A DNA stretch of 10,530 nt from Physocladia obscura (GCA_027596945.1 JADGJH010000690.1:4747-15276), one strand, 5' to 3'. Shown: positions 1 to 7,800, counted from the stretch's first letter. Program-made: numbers and translations. The notes: generated from the sequence alone by a model not told the origin.

Positions 1-18
1 TTTTTTTTTTTTTTTTTT
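1..18. repeat. poly-T run at the left edge
   Basis: Eighteen consecutive T (poly-A on the minus strand), 16 bp beyond the stop codon of the minus-strand gene. Similar A/T homopolymers lie inside many introns of this window, so this may be intronic sequence of the minus-strand gene or its 3' UTR. It is not proof of a cDNA poly-A tail, because the neighbouring genes clearly contain introns. Confidence 0.8.
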
Positions 19-34
19 CCAACTCTCTTCCAAG

Positions 35-349
35 TTAACTTACTTCCTCGGATGCATTCGAATCTTTTGTCTGTTTTGCTTTTGCTTCTTGCGCCGTGTT
101 TGGCTTGAAAGCGAATTTGGGTTTGGTGGAGCGGGTGCCAGCAGTAGCACCAGTGTTCTGTTCTGGATTGGTTGTCGAAGGTGTAGATGCGGAAGCAGAA
201 GCGGATATAGGTGCAGCCGATGAGGATGACGACGATGATGATTCCGGTCGTGGTGCTTCCGGTTGCGGTGTCGCGGCTGCGGCATCTTCGGGAGCATCTT
301 CTGGAGCAACGACAGTTTTTTTTGTCAACCGCTTCAGTTTGGGCGGCAT
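35..349 (-). CDS. Ser/Ala/Pro-rich protein of unknown function, possibly first exon only
   Basis: I do not recognise this protein. From the ATG at 349 it reads 104 residues to a TAA at 35-37. An in-frame upstream ATG at 385 exists, but it overlaps the opposite promoter. The N-terminus is basic (MPPKLKRLTKK), followed by an acidic/Pro/Ala stretch, a run of eight Ser, Ser-Ala repeats, and a basic C-terminal part with the segment KPKFAFKP. It looks disordered throughout. The stop codon is embedded in a perfect splice donor (GAA|GTAAGT TAA), so the real coding sequence may splice here and continue beyond the left edge. KPKF-FKP faintly recalls N-terminal regions of RNA polymerase III subunit RPC4, but that is too weak to name it. 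It is transcribed divergently from the Nnf1-like gene. Confidence 0.5.
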   Translation of the reverse strand: MPPKLKRLTKKTVVAPEDAPEDAAAATPQPEAPRPESSSSSSSSAAPISASASASTPSTTNPEQNTGATAGTRSTKPKFAFKPNTAQEAKAKQTKDSNASEEVS

Positions 350-391
350 TTTCAAACACAATAAAACTGAAATAAAACAAGACAAACAGAG
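350..391. promoter_or_regulatory. 42-bp bidirectional start region
   Basis: Only 42 bp separate the inferred ATG of the minus-strand gene (349) from the ATG of the Nnf1-like gene (392). The spacer is A/T-rich and carries both 5' leaders, so part of each promoter must lie inside the opposite gene or the two transcripts must overlap. No clear TATA element is seen. The assignment rests on the two start codons; transcription starts are inferred. Confidence 0.5.
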
Positions 392-1484
392 ATGGCTTGC
401 ATAACTGATACAACACCAACGACAATAGTCACCACCGTGAGCGATAGCAGCAAAAACATTAATGAAGCCATCGCATCATCACCAATTCCAATATCCTCCG
501 TTTCGCCTCCGCCGCCAACCCTGACGACCTCCTCAGTATCATCTACTCGTAAAAACCGCCTGAACCATGCACTGGATCTAATGATAAACGCTACAATGGA
601 AAAGTGGAGGTTGGTTTTTTGTCGTCGTATTCTGCCGTTTTGCTTTGTTTTTTGTTTATTTTGTTTTTTAGTCAACAAAATCTTGCGTCCGCTTTTCCTG
701 TTCTGCATGATTCTGCTCCCGAAGAAATTGAAGCAGCCCGTATCGAAACAGCATCGTATGTGAAAGAAATGGTCAAGGTTTGTTTTTCAGTTGTCAGCTT
801 TTTGCTTTGCTATTATGAATGTCCGAACATAAATTTTTTTTGCTCCTGACATCAGTGTACAACTGGATGTGGAAAAAGAAAATTTATGGTGAAAATAAAT
901 AATTGTATATGCACGGATGAGAGAAACTTTTCCCCCCATTCCCCACTCTTTTTTATTTCTTGTTTTTATTTTTTCGCTCCAGCATTAAATAACAAAAAAA
1001 AAAAAAGGAACAATGCGAAGATATTTTCATCAAACGAAATATCGCTGAAAAATTAGACGCGTTCGATGATATTTTAGTAAACCACAGTAGAAAGGTCTAT
1101 ATAATTCAAAAGTCTTTTTAGGCATCATACATATAAAACCTTATTTTATTGAAATAGATTAGCGATAATGAAACATCTGCCGATGCCCTTCATACATGGA
1201 TGCAACCACGTCACGCTGTTCACTGCCGAGTTGTAGAACTGAAAAAAAAGAGGGAGTTGGAAATGTTGACAGCATTAGAAGAGGTTACTGCTAATTCTTG
1301 TTTACTTATTTTTATTTTACTAATAAAAAACATTTAAAAAATAAAAAAATAGCTGGATCGGGCAAATGAAGAGCTTACCGCACGGTTCAAACAAAAAAAT
1401 GAAGAAAGTGAGAAATTAAAACGTTCGATTGCGTCTTTAGCAGCAAAAACAACAAAAAATGTTGCCCCTGCTGCTCATATTTGA
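392..1484 (+). CDS. NNF1: Nnf1/PMF1-like kinetochore MIND (Mis12) complex subunit
   Basis: Five exons reconstructed: 392-609, 672-777, 1008-1094, 1158-1283 and 1353-1484 (TGA), giving 222 residues, close to the usual ~200. Residues 1-50 are Ser/Thr/Pro-rich. The conserved helical core follows: a basic start (RKNRLNHALDLM, from ~52), the family's small-x-FP motif (LASAFP, ~77-82), then CEDIFIKRNIAEKLDAFDDI (~111-130), which matches the Nnf1 pattern of an acidic/aromatic helix followed by 'ERN-EKLN-LD'. Further on come a WMQPRHAV segment and a C-terminal Lys/Glu-rich coiled coil (~160-210). In known systems Nnf1 pairs with Mis12 and links the CENP-C/CENP-T inner kinetochore to Ndc80. All joins keep frame. 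Intron 2 (778-1007) is long and ends in an A-run acceptor. Identification is by motif and architecture only. Confidence 0.78.
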
Positions 1485-1626
1485 AATTTTATTTTTTGTT
1501 TTTTGGTCTATTTCGTACTGTTATTTTTTTTATAAAAACCCATTATTGCTGGCACGACGAATGAATTTGAAAAGAGAGTGTTTTGTTATTTGGAGATTTG
1601 ATTCTCAAGGAAAAGCCAAAAAATAA

Positions 1627-2262
1627 ATGGTTTGAGCATCTATGATCTGCCACCTCCTCCCATCCATCCGCACCAAAACACGCCATCGAAACGAAATTAC
1701 AACCAGCAGGCCGATTAAAAACGCTTGGCTACGGCTTCATATGATCTTTCGTCTGTAATATGACTGACGAATCGAATCTGACTTCGGAGTTCAGCTTACC
1801 ACTTTGCTGAACCACTTGACCAACCTTTTCCGAAATATGAAAAACAGTTATACAATGCTTTGAACTAGTCTGTTTATCGCTCCGAAATTTCACTCGTCGC
1901 CTCTTCCTCCTGTTGAAAATAACTTGTGATCGCCTAAAAAAAAACTGAACGAACAGACGTAAAACCAAACTGATTCTTTTTTTTTCATTCTAGGGTAAAG
2001 TTCACGGATCCCTCGCTCGTGCCGGAAAGGTTAAGGGCCAAACACCAAAAGTTGAGAAACAGGAGAAGAAGAAGAAGCAAGTCGGTTAGTCGCATTGTCA
2101 TATTTTATGAATATTTTCTAGATATTGAAATCTCGATTCTCGTATTATTTTTGTTTTTTAGGCCGTGCCAAGAAGAGACTTCAATATACTCGCCGCTTTG
2201 TGAATGCCGTTGCTGGATTTGGAAAGAGACGCATGAACCCAAATGACGGAGGAAACAAGTAA
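1627..2262 (+). CDS. RPS30: 40S ribosomal protein eS30 (stand-alone, no FUBI)
   Basis: Three exons: 1627-1629 (only the ATG), 1994-2084 and 2162-2262 (TAA), giving 64 residues. The protein begins [23 protein letters not shown] and ends with YTRRFVN...GKRRMNP, the unmistakable eS30 signature at full length. eS30 is a small, very basic component of the 40S subunit near the decoding centre. There is no ubiquitin-like FUBI fusion as in animals. The intron directly after the start codon matches the arrangement known from yeast RPS30 genes. The ATG at 1627 is the only upstream ATG followed by GT (ATG|GTTTGA) before the acceptor TTCTAG at 1993, which decides this start, but the 364-nt intron makes it less secure than the rest. 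Intron 2 (2085-2161) splits the Gly codon of VGRAKKR. Confidence 0.95.
1630..1993 (+). other. Long first intron of eS30 (364 nt)
   Basis: The longest intron in the window, about six times the median, with donor GTTTGA and acceptor preceded by a good pyrimidine tract. Long first introns in ribosomal protein genes often carry transcriptional or autoregulatory elements or snoRNAs. No convincing C/D-box pair or H/ACA fold could be seen by eye. A minus-strand open frame (1729-1968) lies inside it and is treated as unsupported. Confidence 0.6.
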
Positions 2263-2282
2263 ACCCAGGCAGCAATTGAGGA

Positions 2283-2288
2283 AATAAA
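2283..2288 (+). terminator. Polyadenylation signal AATAAA of eS30
   Basis: A canonical AATAAA starts 20 bp after the eS30 stop and about 100 bp before the HIS3 start, in an otherwise non-coding spacer. Confidence 0.55.
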
Positions 2289-2391
2289 GGAATAAGGCAC
2301 TGGTTGGGCCTTTTTGTGAATTGCAGTTGAAATATTTTGTCTGATTTGAAATAAGATTGCTTGAAAAAAGATAACGTGAAAGTAAAAGAGA

Positions 2392-3311
2392 ATGATGTCA
2401 CGAACGGCGACGATCACACGAAAAACTGCTGAGACGCAGATCGCTTTAACATTGGTGCTTCCAAGTCCTAGCAACTATGCAAATGGAATGAGCGTTCCGG
2501 GTCCAGACACAGTCATTAGTGTCAGCACAGGCATAGGATTCCTGGACCATGTCAGTTGGCTAGTTGCAAGGTTGATTAATATAGATTGATTGATTTTGGA
2601 TGCTGTAGATGCTTATCGCGTTGGCCAAACATGCGCACTGGGGCTTAGTATTGACTTGTACGGGTGACTTGCATGTTTGCGATCATCACACTGCAGGTGA
2701 GTCTGAAAAAATAAATTAAAATAAAATAAACGAAATCTCGGTTACAGAGGATGTTGCAATCGCTCTTGGTCAGGCTTTTAAGGCTGCTCTTGGTGAACCG
2801 CGCGGCATCAAACGTTTCGGCTACGCGTATGCACCCTTGGATGAGGTTTTTATTGTTATTATTATTATTATGTTCGTCCCATTCGAAGACCTTTTCCGCG
2901 TATGAGTTTTGATTTTCCCCCTCCCTATCACTTGCTTCTCTCAAACAGGCTTTGTCGCGTTGCGTTGTTGATATTTCCGGAAGGCCACATGCGTCAATTG
3001 ATTTGGGATTAAAACGCGAAAAGATTGGTGAATTATCGTGCGAAATGATTCCACACATTTTCGAATCATTTGCAATGGCGGCCGCAATCACACTACATGT
3101 TGATGTTTTGAAAGGATTTAATGATCATCACAGGTTACTTTTATTTTTTGTTTTTAATATTCTTTCGGCGAATTTTTGTTGATTCATTTGTTTTTTATTT
3201 CTCTTCAGATCGGAATCTGCTTTCAAAGCCGCTGCTGTTGCTTTAAGAGAAGCTATTACTCCGACAGGAGGATCTGATGTTCCATCAACAAAAGGTGTTC
3301 TGAATGTTTGA
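2392..3311 (+). CDS. HIS3: Imidazoleglycerol-phosphate dehydratase (IGPD)
   Basis: Five exons: 2392-2550, 2609-2696, 2748-2845, 2949-3133 and 3209-3311 (TGA), giving 210 residues, the normal size for monofunctional IGPD. The enzyme dehydrates imidazole glycerol phosphate to imidazole acetol phosphate (histidine biosynthesis) and is a Mn-dependent 24-mer. Visible family motifs in order: GIGFLDHM (~47-54, completed by splicing), [13 protein letters not shown] (72-84), [23 protein letters not shown] (151-157), [14 protein letters not shown] (164-177) and the C-terminal DVPSTKGVL. The metal-binding DHHxxED and NDHH motifs are intact. One oddity is Cys77, where most homologues have Asp (DDHH). Two tandem ATGs start the ORF; the second (2395) is also possible. 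Introns are 51-103 nt and every join restores a conserved motif, so the exon structure is well supported. Confidence 0.97.
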
Positions 3312-3323
3312 TTCCCATATAAA

Positions 3324-3329
3324 AATAAA
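3324..3329 (+). terminator. Probable HIS3 polyadenylation signal
   Basis: AATAAA within an A-rich stretch 12 bp after the HIS3 stop. Cleavage 10-30 nt downstream would fall before or around the alternative upstream ATG (3356) of the next gene, which favours the later start at 3404 for that gene. Confidence 0.45.
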
Positions 3330-3403
3330 AATTAAAAAAAGGAGCGATTCAAAATATGAAATTTTTTAACACTAAAAGTTTGAAACTCCAAAACTTTCGG
3401 GAA

Positions 3404-4993
3404 ATGCAGTTGACACAACTAGTGCCCGAGGTAAAGCAGCGTGTTGTTTTAAAGAAATATGATACGGGCAAAAGCGGCCTTTCGCCATTGCAGCATTTCA
3501 GATTTGAGTTGATTTTGACCAACCGGTAATGGAAACAACTAAAAAAAAAAACAGGTTATCTTCAGCATGGCTCGGCAGTTTTTGGGTCCTAAAGACATCT
3601 ACCGACTGACGCAATGCTGTAAAAGTCTCCGCGCGACGCTCGATATTCCTCTACTTTGGGCTGCGCTTACTTTCCAACGTTATGGTGTCAACTATATTGA
3701 AAAGGGCGGAAGCTGGAAACGCGCCTGTTTCGATAATCGTACTGCCGATTTGTGTCCACATTTGAGTGCTCTTACCGAAAGTGTTGTTACGGAGCGCGCT
3801 TGCCAGTAAGTTAATTTTCACCCTTTATGTCTTAGCTTTGCAACACCCTTTTGCAGTTTCATTTTACCCTGTTTCACGGGATTTATTTTTGCACACACAC
3901 ATATATATATATATGTGTGTGTATATTTTCATTAATGCGCGGTTATTGCTTCCATTTGCTTATTATTTCTAACTATTCTTAGTTATGAATCTGTGGGTAA
4001 AGCAGCTGCAAATTCTGATAGTTCCCCAATCGTTTGTTCGTACCCTGATTGTCCTCATACCGCTCCTGTTGGTGTTTATTATTGCAACACTTTCGAAAAC
4101 TCACAAATGTATCCATATTTTTCAGGACCTTTGGATGTGCATGTCGAACAACTGTCGCAGTACAGGATGCGGTCGAACAAAAAATCAACACGCCTTGTCT
4201 CATTTCAAATCGCATCATCACCATCTTTCGCTAAAAATCAACACTCTGGAAGTGTGGTGCTACACGGTATTCAAAACGACAACTGCTGAATCTTTAAGGT
4301 TTCTAATTGCATTCTAAAAGTGCTTAAAATGGGTCGGTAAGTGCGAAGTCGATGGCACAGGAGCAGCCGAGGCCGAAAAAATTCAAATGATAATGAATTG
4401 CTTCACAAACAATCCGTCGTTGCCTTCGTCACTTCAGCTTTTACAAGAGCAGAAAACTTTCAACGAACGCCGACAGATTGAACGGCAAATGTATCTTTTG
4501 ACCCAAACCGACAAAGTTTATTTTTTGAGCATTGATTTTTTACTTGCGTGGAGGAAGTTTTTGCTTGGAAACGATTTACCGCCTGTTTCTATCGATAATT
4601 CCAGTTTGGTCGTTCCAAAAGAAGATTGGGAATTTGTCGGATCTCCTCTTGGTCTTGAAAATGGGCTTCCACTAATGAATCCGACTCTTATTCCATTCAT
4701 TAACTTTGGCATGGTGAAGATTCGTTTCGAAATATTTTCTTGAGTAACGAATCCAACCAATAGATCAGTGAAACGTTCTGGAAGGTTCTGTTTGAGTATT
4801 ACGGAGGCGGCCCACCGATGAGCGAAGATAACATTCCAGCCGACAATCCAATATATTTTCGTAAGCTTTTTTTTTTGTTTTCGCTGGTATTTGATGTTGT
4901 TACTTAGAAATATTGGAGCAAATCGCGTCCGCCAAAAAACGCATTGTTGATCAATGCAAAAACCGTAATAACGCGTCAAAATTACCGAAATGA
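3404..4993 (+). CDS. F-box / UBP-type zinc finger / DUSP domain protein
   Basis: Seven exons: 3404-3430, 3555-3805, 3983-4067, 4126-4266, 4321-4713, 4764-4860 and 4908-4993 (TGA), giving 359 residues. Residues ~6-55 are an F-box (VPEVIFSMARQFLGPKDIYR, then CCKSLR, LW). Residues 76-173 are a ZnF-UBP: CPHL (Cys76, His78), C111/C116, LWMC (126), C131, GCGR (136-138), HALSHF, HHHHLSL and VWCYTC (164-169). The residues known to grip the ubiquitin C-terminal Gly-Gly (Arg138, Trp165, Tyr167) are present. Residues ~230-330 resemble a DUSP domain (YFLSIDFLLAWRKFL, SIDNSSLV, W305, YYGGGPP). No Cys/His/Asp protease boxes are present, so it is not a deubiquitinase. I infer an SCF-type adaptor or ubiquitin sensor. 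An in-frame ATG at 3356 would add 16 residues. An alternative acceptor at 4341 would remove seven residues after Thr168. Confidence 0.88.
3893..3922. repeat. Perfect 30-bp palindrome (AC)4(AT)7(GT)4 in an intron
   Basis: Located in the 177-nt intron between exons 2 and 3 of the F-box gene. It is perfectly self-complementary, so it could form a hairpin in the pre-mRNA or a cruciform in DNA. Dinucleotide microsatellites of this kind are usually length-polymorphic. Confidence 0.9.
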
Positions 4994-5022
4994 ATTCTTA
5001 AAAAAAAAAAGTGCAATTAACT

Positions 5023-5028
5023 AATAAA
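5023..5028 (+). terminator. Polyadenylation signal AATAAA of the F-box gene
   Basis: AATAAA 30 bp after the F-box/ZnF-UBP/DUSP stop codon, followed by a T-rich and then T/G-containing stretch, consistent with a cleavage region before the next start at 5120. Confidence 0.55.
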
Positions 5029-5119
5029 GTGTACCGTTCTTTCATTTGTTTTTGTTTGGGCTTGAGGGCAAGCATTGGGAAGAAAAGGCCTGAAAATTAT
5101 TTTTTTTTAATACAAAACG

Positions 5120-6681
5120 ATGCAATCCGAAAGAAACCCGGTATCTAGAGAAGCAAACGAACACACGCCCCTAGTTCCCCAACTTGCATCAGCTTCAGGC
5201 AGATTAGGTAAGGAAATTGTTCCGGTATATCCGCTGGAGCCTATTTGCTTTGTTTGATATTACATTCCCATTCTGAAACGTCAAAAAACACATAGTTGCG
5301 TTGGATTTGTTGCGAGGCATTTTGATGGTGCTAATGGCAATCGACCGTACGCTTGTTCCTTTTTCCTTTATTGAAATCGCTGACCTGTGATGAACCTTTC
5401 TAAAAAAGATGCCAAAATATTCCTGTCAAGTATCAAGTATCCTCATGAAGAGTGGTACAATATGCCGGATTACAAGGGTAATAGCTATCAATTTCTAACT
5501 CGCTTCGTGACTTCTTTTTGCGCTCCGGGGTTTTTTATGCTGATGGGGTGGGGTGTCGCATTGTTTGTTGGTAAGAATGTTTACGAATCCATCAAAATTT
5601 TTTTTTTTTAAAAACCTGAAAAATTAAATCAAAAAAATAGAATCACGTAAAAAAATGGGCTGGTCATGGTCAAGTATTTTAAAGCATTACGCTGTTCGTG
5701 GCCTTCTTTTGATTGTGGTTCAGGACGCTGTAAACATGCGCTTAGGAACTTTCCTGTTCATCACAACAGTCTTGTTTGCTCTCGGAGTCAACATTTTTCT
5801 CGGCGCGCTAATTCTGTGCATTGAAGATACAGTTGTCAAAAGAGCTACTCCCATCTTGTCATCGCGTCAGATAGATGTCATTCGTCCAATCGCTTATTTT
5901 TCTTTTGCCGCTTTCTTGACAGTTCTTCCATCCTTGTATGTTCCAAAGCCATCAGCTGTTAATAATTATTTCAGCAATTGGTATCTATTTGCCTTCTTGC
6001 CAAAAGCAAATGAGGCTGACTGGAATAATCCTGGTGTGGTGCTCTCGGTATATCCCTTTATTCCGTGGCTTGCGCATACTGTGTGGGGTATTGCGATTGG
6101 CCAAGTATCAAAAAGAATGAAATGGAATACTGGTGCTTTGGCTCTTGTCAACATGGTTTGCTTGAAAATAATTTCCGGCCCTTGATATGTGACTCAAAAA
6201 CATATTTCATCAGATTGCTGGAATCTCAATGATCTGCATTGCGATTCCTCTTCGTTATTGGGCAAACTGGACATCTATCAATCCAGAGCTTGTAGTTCCG
6301 GCAATTCAATCATCATTTATCTCCTTTTTCAACAACGTCAAATACCCGCCGTCAGTTGTCTACACACTTATTACGCTCGGTGCAAACCATTCTCTCTTGT
6401 CTCTGCTCTTACTTGTGAATCCACGTAGAATTAATGAAAGCGGACCATTGATTATATTTGGAAGCTCTTCGCTATTTTTCTATGTAACGCATTTTTGGGT
6501 TTATCGAATGTTTTCAGCATTACTGTTGTTTGTCGGATTACTCAAAGAAGATGCAATGTATAGCGGAATAGGATTCTGGCTGTGTTATTTTGGAGGATTG
6601 GGAATTGAGTACATCATCTGCCGAAAGTATGCAGCTTTTAAGAAGAGCACTTCGAAGGATTCGTTATGGCGTCTGTTCTAG
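5120..6681 (+). CDS. Multi-pass membrane acyltransferase-like protein, HGSNAT_cat/DUF1624 family
   Basis: Five exons: 5120-5207, 5296-5346, 5409-5570, 5641-6155 and 6214-6681 (TAG), giving 427 residues. After a polar 29-residue N-terminus comes the family hallmark VALDLLRGILMVLMAIDH (30-47), a first membrane helix ending in the conserved Asp-His. Next is the second hallmark LTRFVTSFCAPGFFMLMGWG (76-95), then WSSILKHYAVRGLLLIV and several more hydrophobic helices, ending with GPLIIFGSSSLFFYVTHF. In HGSNAT the corresponding His takes part in acetyl transfer from cytosolic acetyl-CoA to a lumenal glucosamine; whether this homologue uses the same substrate is unknown. His47 is encoded across an exon junction (C|AT). 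Total length fits the single catalytic domain of bacterial and fungal DUF1624 proteins. It is convergent with the PCID2-like gene, with stop codons 37 bp apart. Confidence 0.86.
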
Positions 6682-6713
6682 AGGCAAAACAGAATTCTTT
6701 TCTACAGTTTGTT

Positions 6714-6719
6714 TTTATT
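6714..6719 (-). terminator. Polyadenylation signal overlapping the PCID2-like stop codon
   Basis: On the minus strand the stop codon runs straight into AATAAA (TGAATAAA), sharing its last base. Cleavage 10-30 nt further would place the 3' end at the end of the convergent acyltransferase coding sequence, so the 3' UTR is either minimal or overlaps the opposite gene. Confidence 0.5.
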
Positions 6720-7800
6720 CAGACAGAATACATTGGAGGAAATTTGGCACTTTTTGACAAAATCCTGTCAAAAAAAATAAATAAATAAAAGCAAGTAATA
6801 AGCAAAATACTCACAGTATACCCTTGCCATGATTTAAATAACCTTTCACGTATCCCTAAATGCAAGTAAGTAAAATTTAACTGCTGAAAACATTTAGTCA
6901 TACCAAGCTGACTAAGTTTTGTATTATGCATTCTGCATCTTCCACGTCAACGTCATGTTCTCCAGAAATTTGGCAAGCAATTGAAAAATCCTGTAACGAT
7001 AATGAAAGAGGTTGATCTAATGCCATGAACCTGTCGAATAATAGGTATATAAATAAAATTTAATTGGAAAAATTGAATTTTAACGACTTAAAAAAAATAA
7101 ATAAAAAATAAAAACATACGTTCGAACCAACAAATTTCTAAACATAGAGTTCTTCATTCCATATTTAACAATCGTGAAGCACTTGTGTCTCATCAGTACA
7201 TGTCGGCGCAATTCAACTTCGTACTCAAACTGCGCAAAGTTTCCAGCTCTGATGCAATAGATGAGCGGTTCAAAAAAGGTGTCGAGATTATATCGGCGAA
7301 GAAGTTCCGAGCGCGGCTGATACCCAAGAATCATTCGAGCAATCGCTAGATACATTAATATTTTTCGTTTGTTTCGATGATTATAGGGACAACCGTTCCA
7401 TGCAATTGAAAAATTTCGATCAGCCTGCAATTGTTGAGGTGTTGGGAGTTTTTTTTTTGGAATTGAGTCGTTTCTTTTATTTTCGATGATTGGTTATTTT
7501 TCATACCGCTTCAAAGTTGTGATCATACAATCGAATGCGTCCAATAAAAAAATGGTAAGTCACTACATCAGAAATGGGATATTCTTCCAAATTCAAAGCC
7601 TTTAAATTTTCGACTTGTTCGATAATTTTTGGACAACGTGTCATTTCGTTCAGCTTCAAAATTTTAAAAAATATTAAAAAATATAATAATAATAATAAAG
7701 AATAAAACCTCGAAACAGATTCGAAAAACGTAGTTAATTGGAATAAAAAAACTTGCTCCTCGGATTGAAATAGGTTCAGTATATCCATAAGCATCAGGAA
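6719..7800 (-). CDS. PCID2: PCID2/Thp1-like PCI-domain protein (TREX-2), N-terminus not resolved
   Basis: Minus-strand exons, 5' to 3': 7800-7717, 7653-7507, 7424-7120, 7030-6904, 6855-6815 and 6764-6719 (TGA), giving 249 residues. They align almost without gaps to the C-terminal ~250 residues of PCID2/Thp1. Markers include VVTYHFFIGR, HRNKRKILMYLAIARMILGY, LLRRYNL, IRAGNFAQFEYEV, MFRNLLVRTFMAL, VDVEDAECIIQNL, GYVKGYLNH and the end LSKSAKFPP. The PCI domain with its C-terminal winged helix binds Sac3/GANP and Dss1 in the TREX-2 complex, which couples transcription to mRNA export at nuclear pores. The family is usually ~400-450 residues, so ~150-180 N-terminal residues are missing here. An acceptor (GGTTAG) lies directly upstream at 7801, implying further 5' exons I could not identify, or a truncated copy. 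Reading straight through the 50-nt last intron gives a false earlier stop at 6811. Confidence 0.88.

Noticed and set aside
1729..1968. 79-residue minus-strand ORF inside the first eS30 intron
   Set aside because: It has a basic stretch and a possible donor, but no recognisable family, no clear upstream exon or promoter, and it lies wholly within an intron defined by the conserved eS30 protein.
1485..1993. FUBI ubiquitin-like domain fused to eS30
   Set aside because: No ubiquitin-like sequence is found upstream. The protein starts with M-GKVHGSL directly at the mature eS30 N-terminus.
2645..3091. 148-residue minus-strand ORF across HIS3
   Set aside because: It is the antisense shadow of IGPD exons 2-4 and reads through both HIS3 introns and exons without any motif.
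3993..4289. Contiguous reading of exon 3 straight through to 4289 in the F-box gene
   Set aside because: The other frame, reached by splicing out 4068-4125, restores the LWMC, CGR and WCY motifs of a zinc finger. The straight reading has none of them.
3404..4993. Ubiquitin-specific protease (UCH) catalytic domain next to the ZnF-UBP and DUSP
   Set aside because: I looked for the Cys-box and His-box patterns in all exons and introns of the gene; none is present and there is no room for a ~300-residue domain.
6719..6931. Single continuous minus-strand ORF at the 3' end of the PCID2-like gene
   Set aside because: It results from reading through the two short introns 6856-6903 and 6765-6814. 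The spliced form matches the family's C-terminus.
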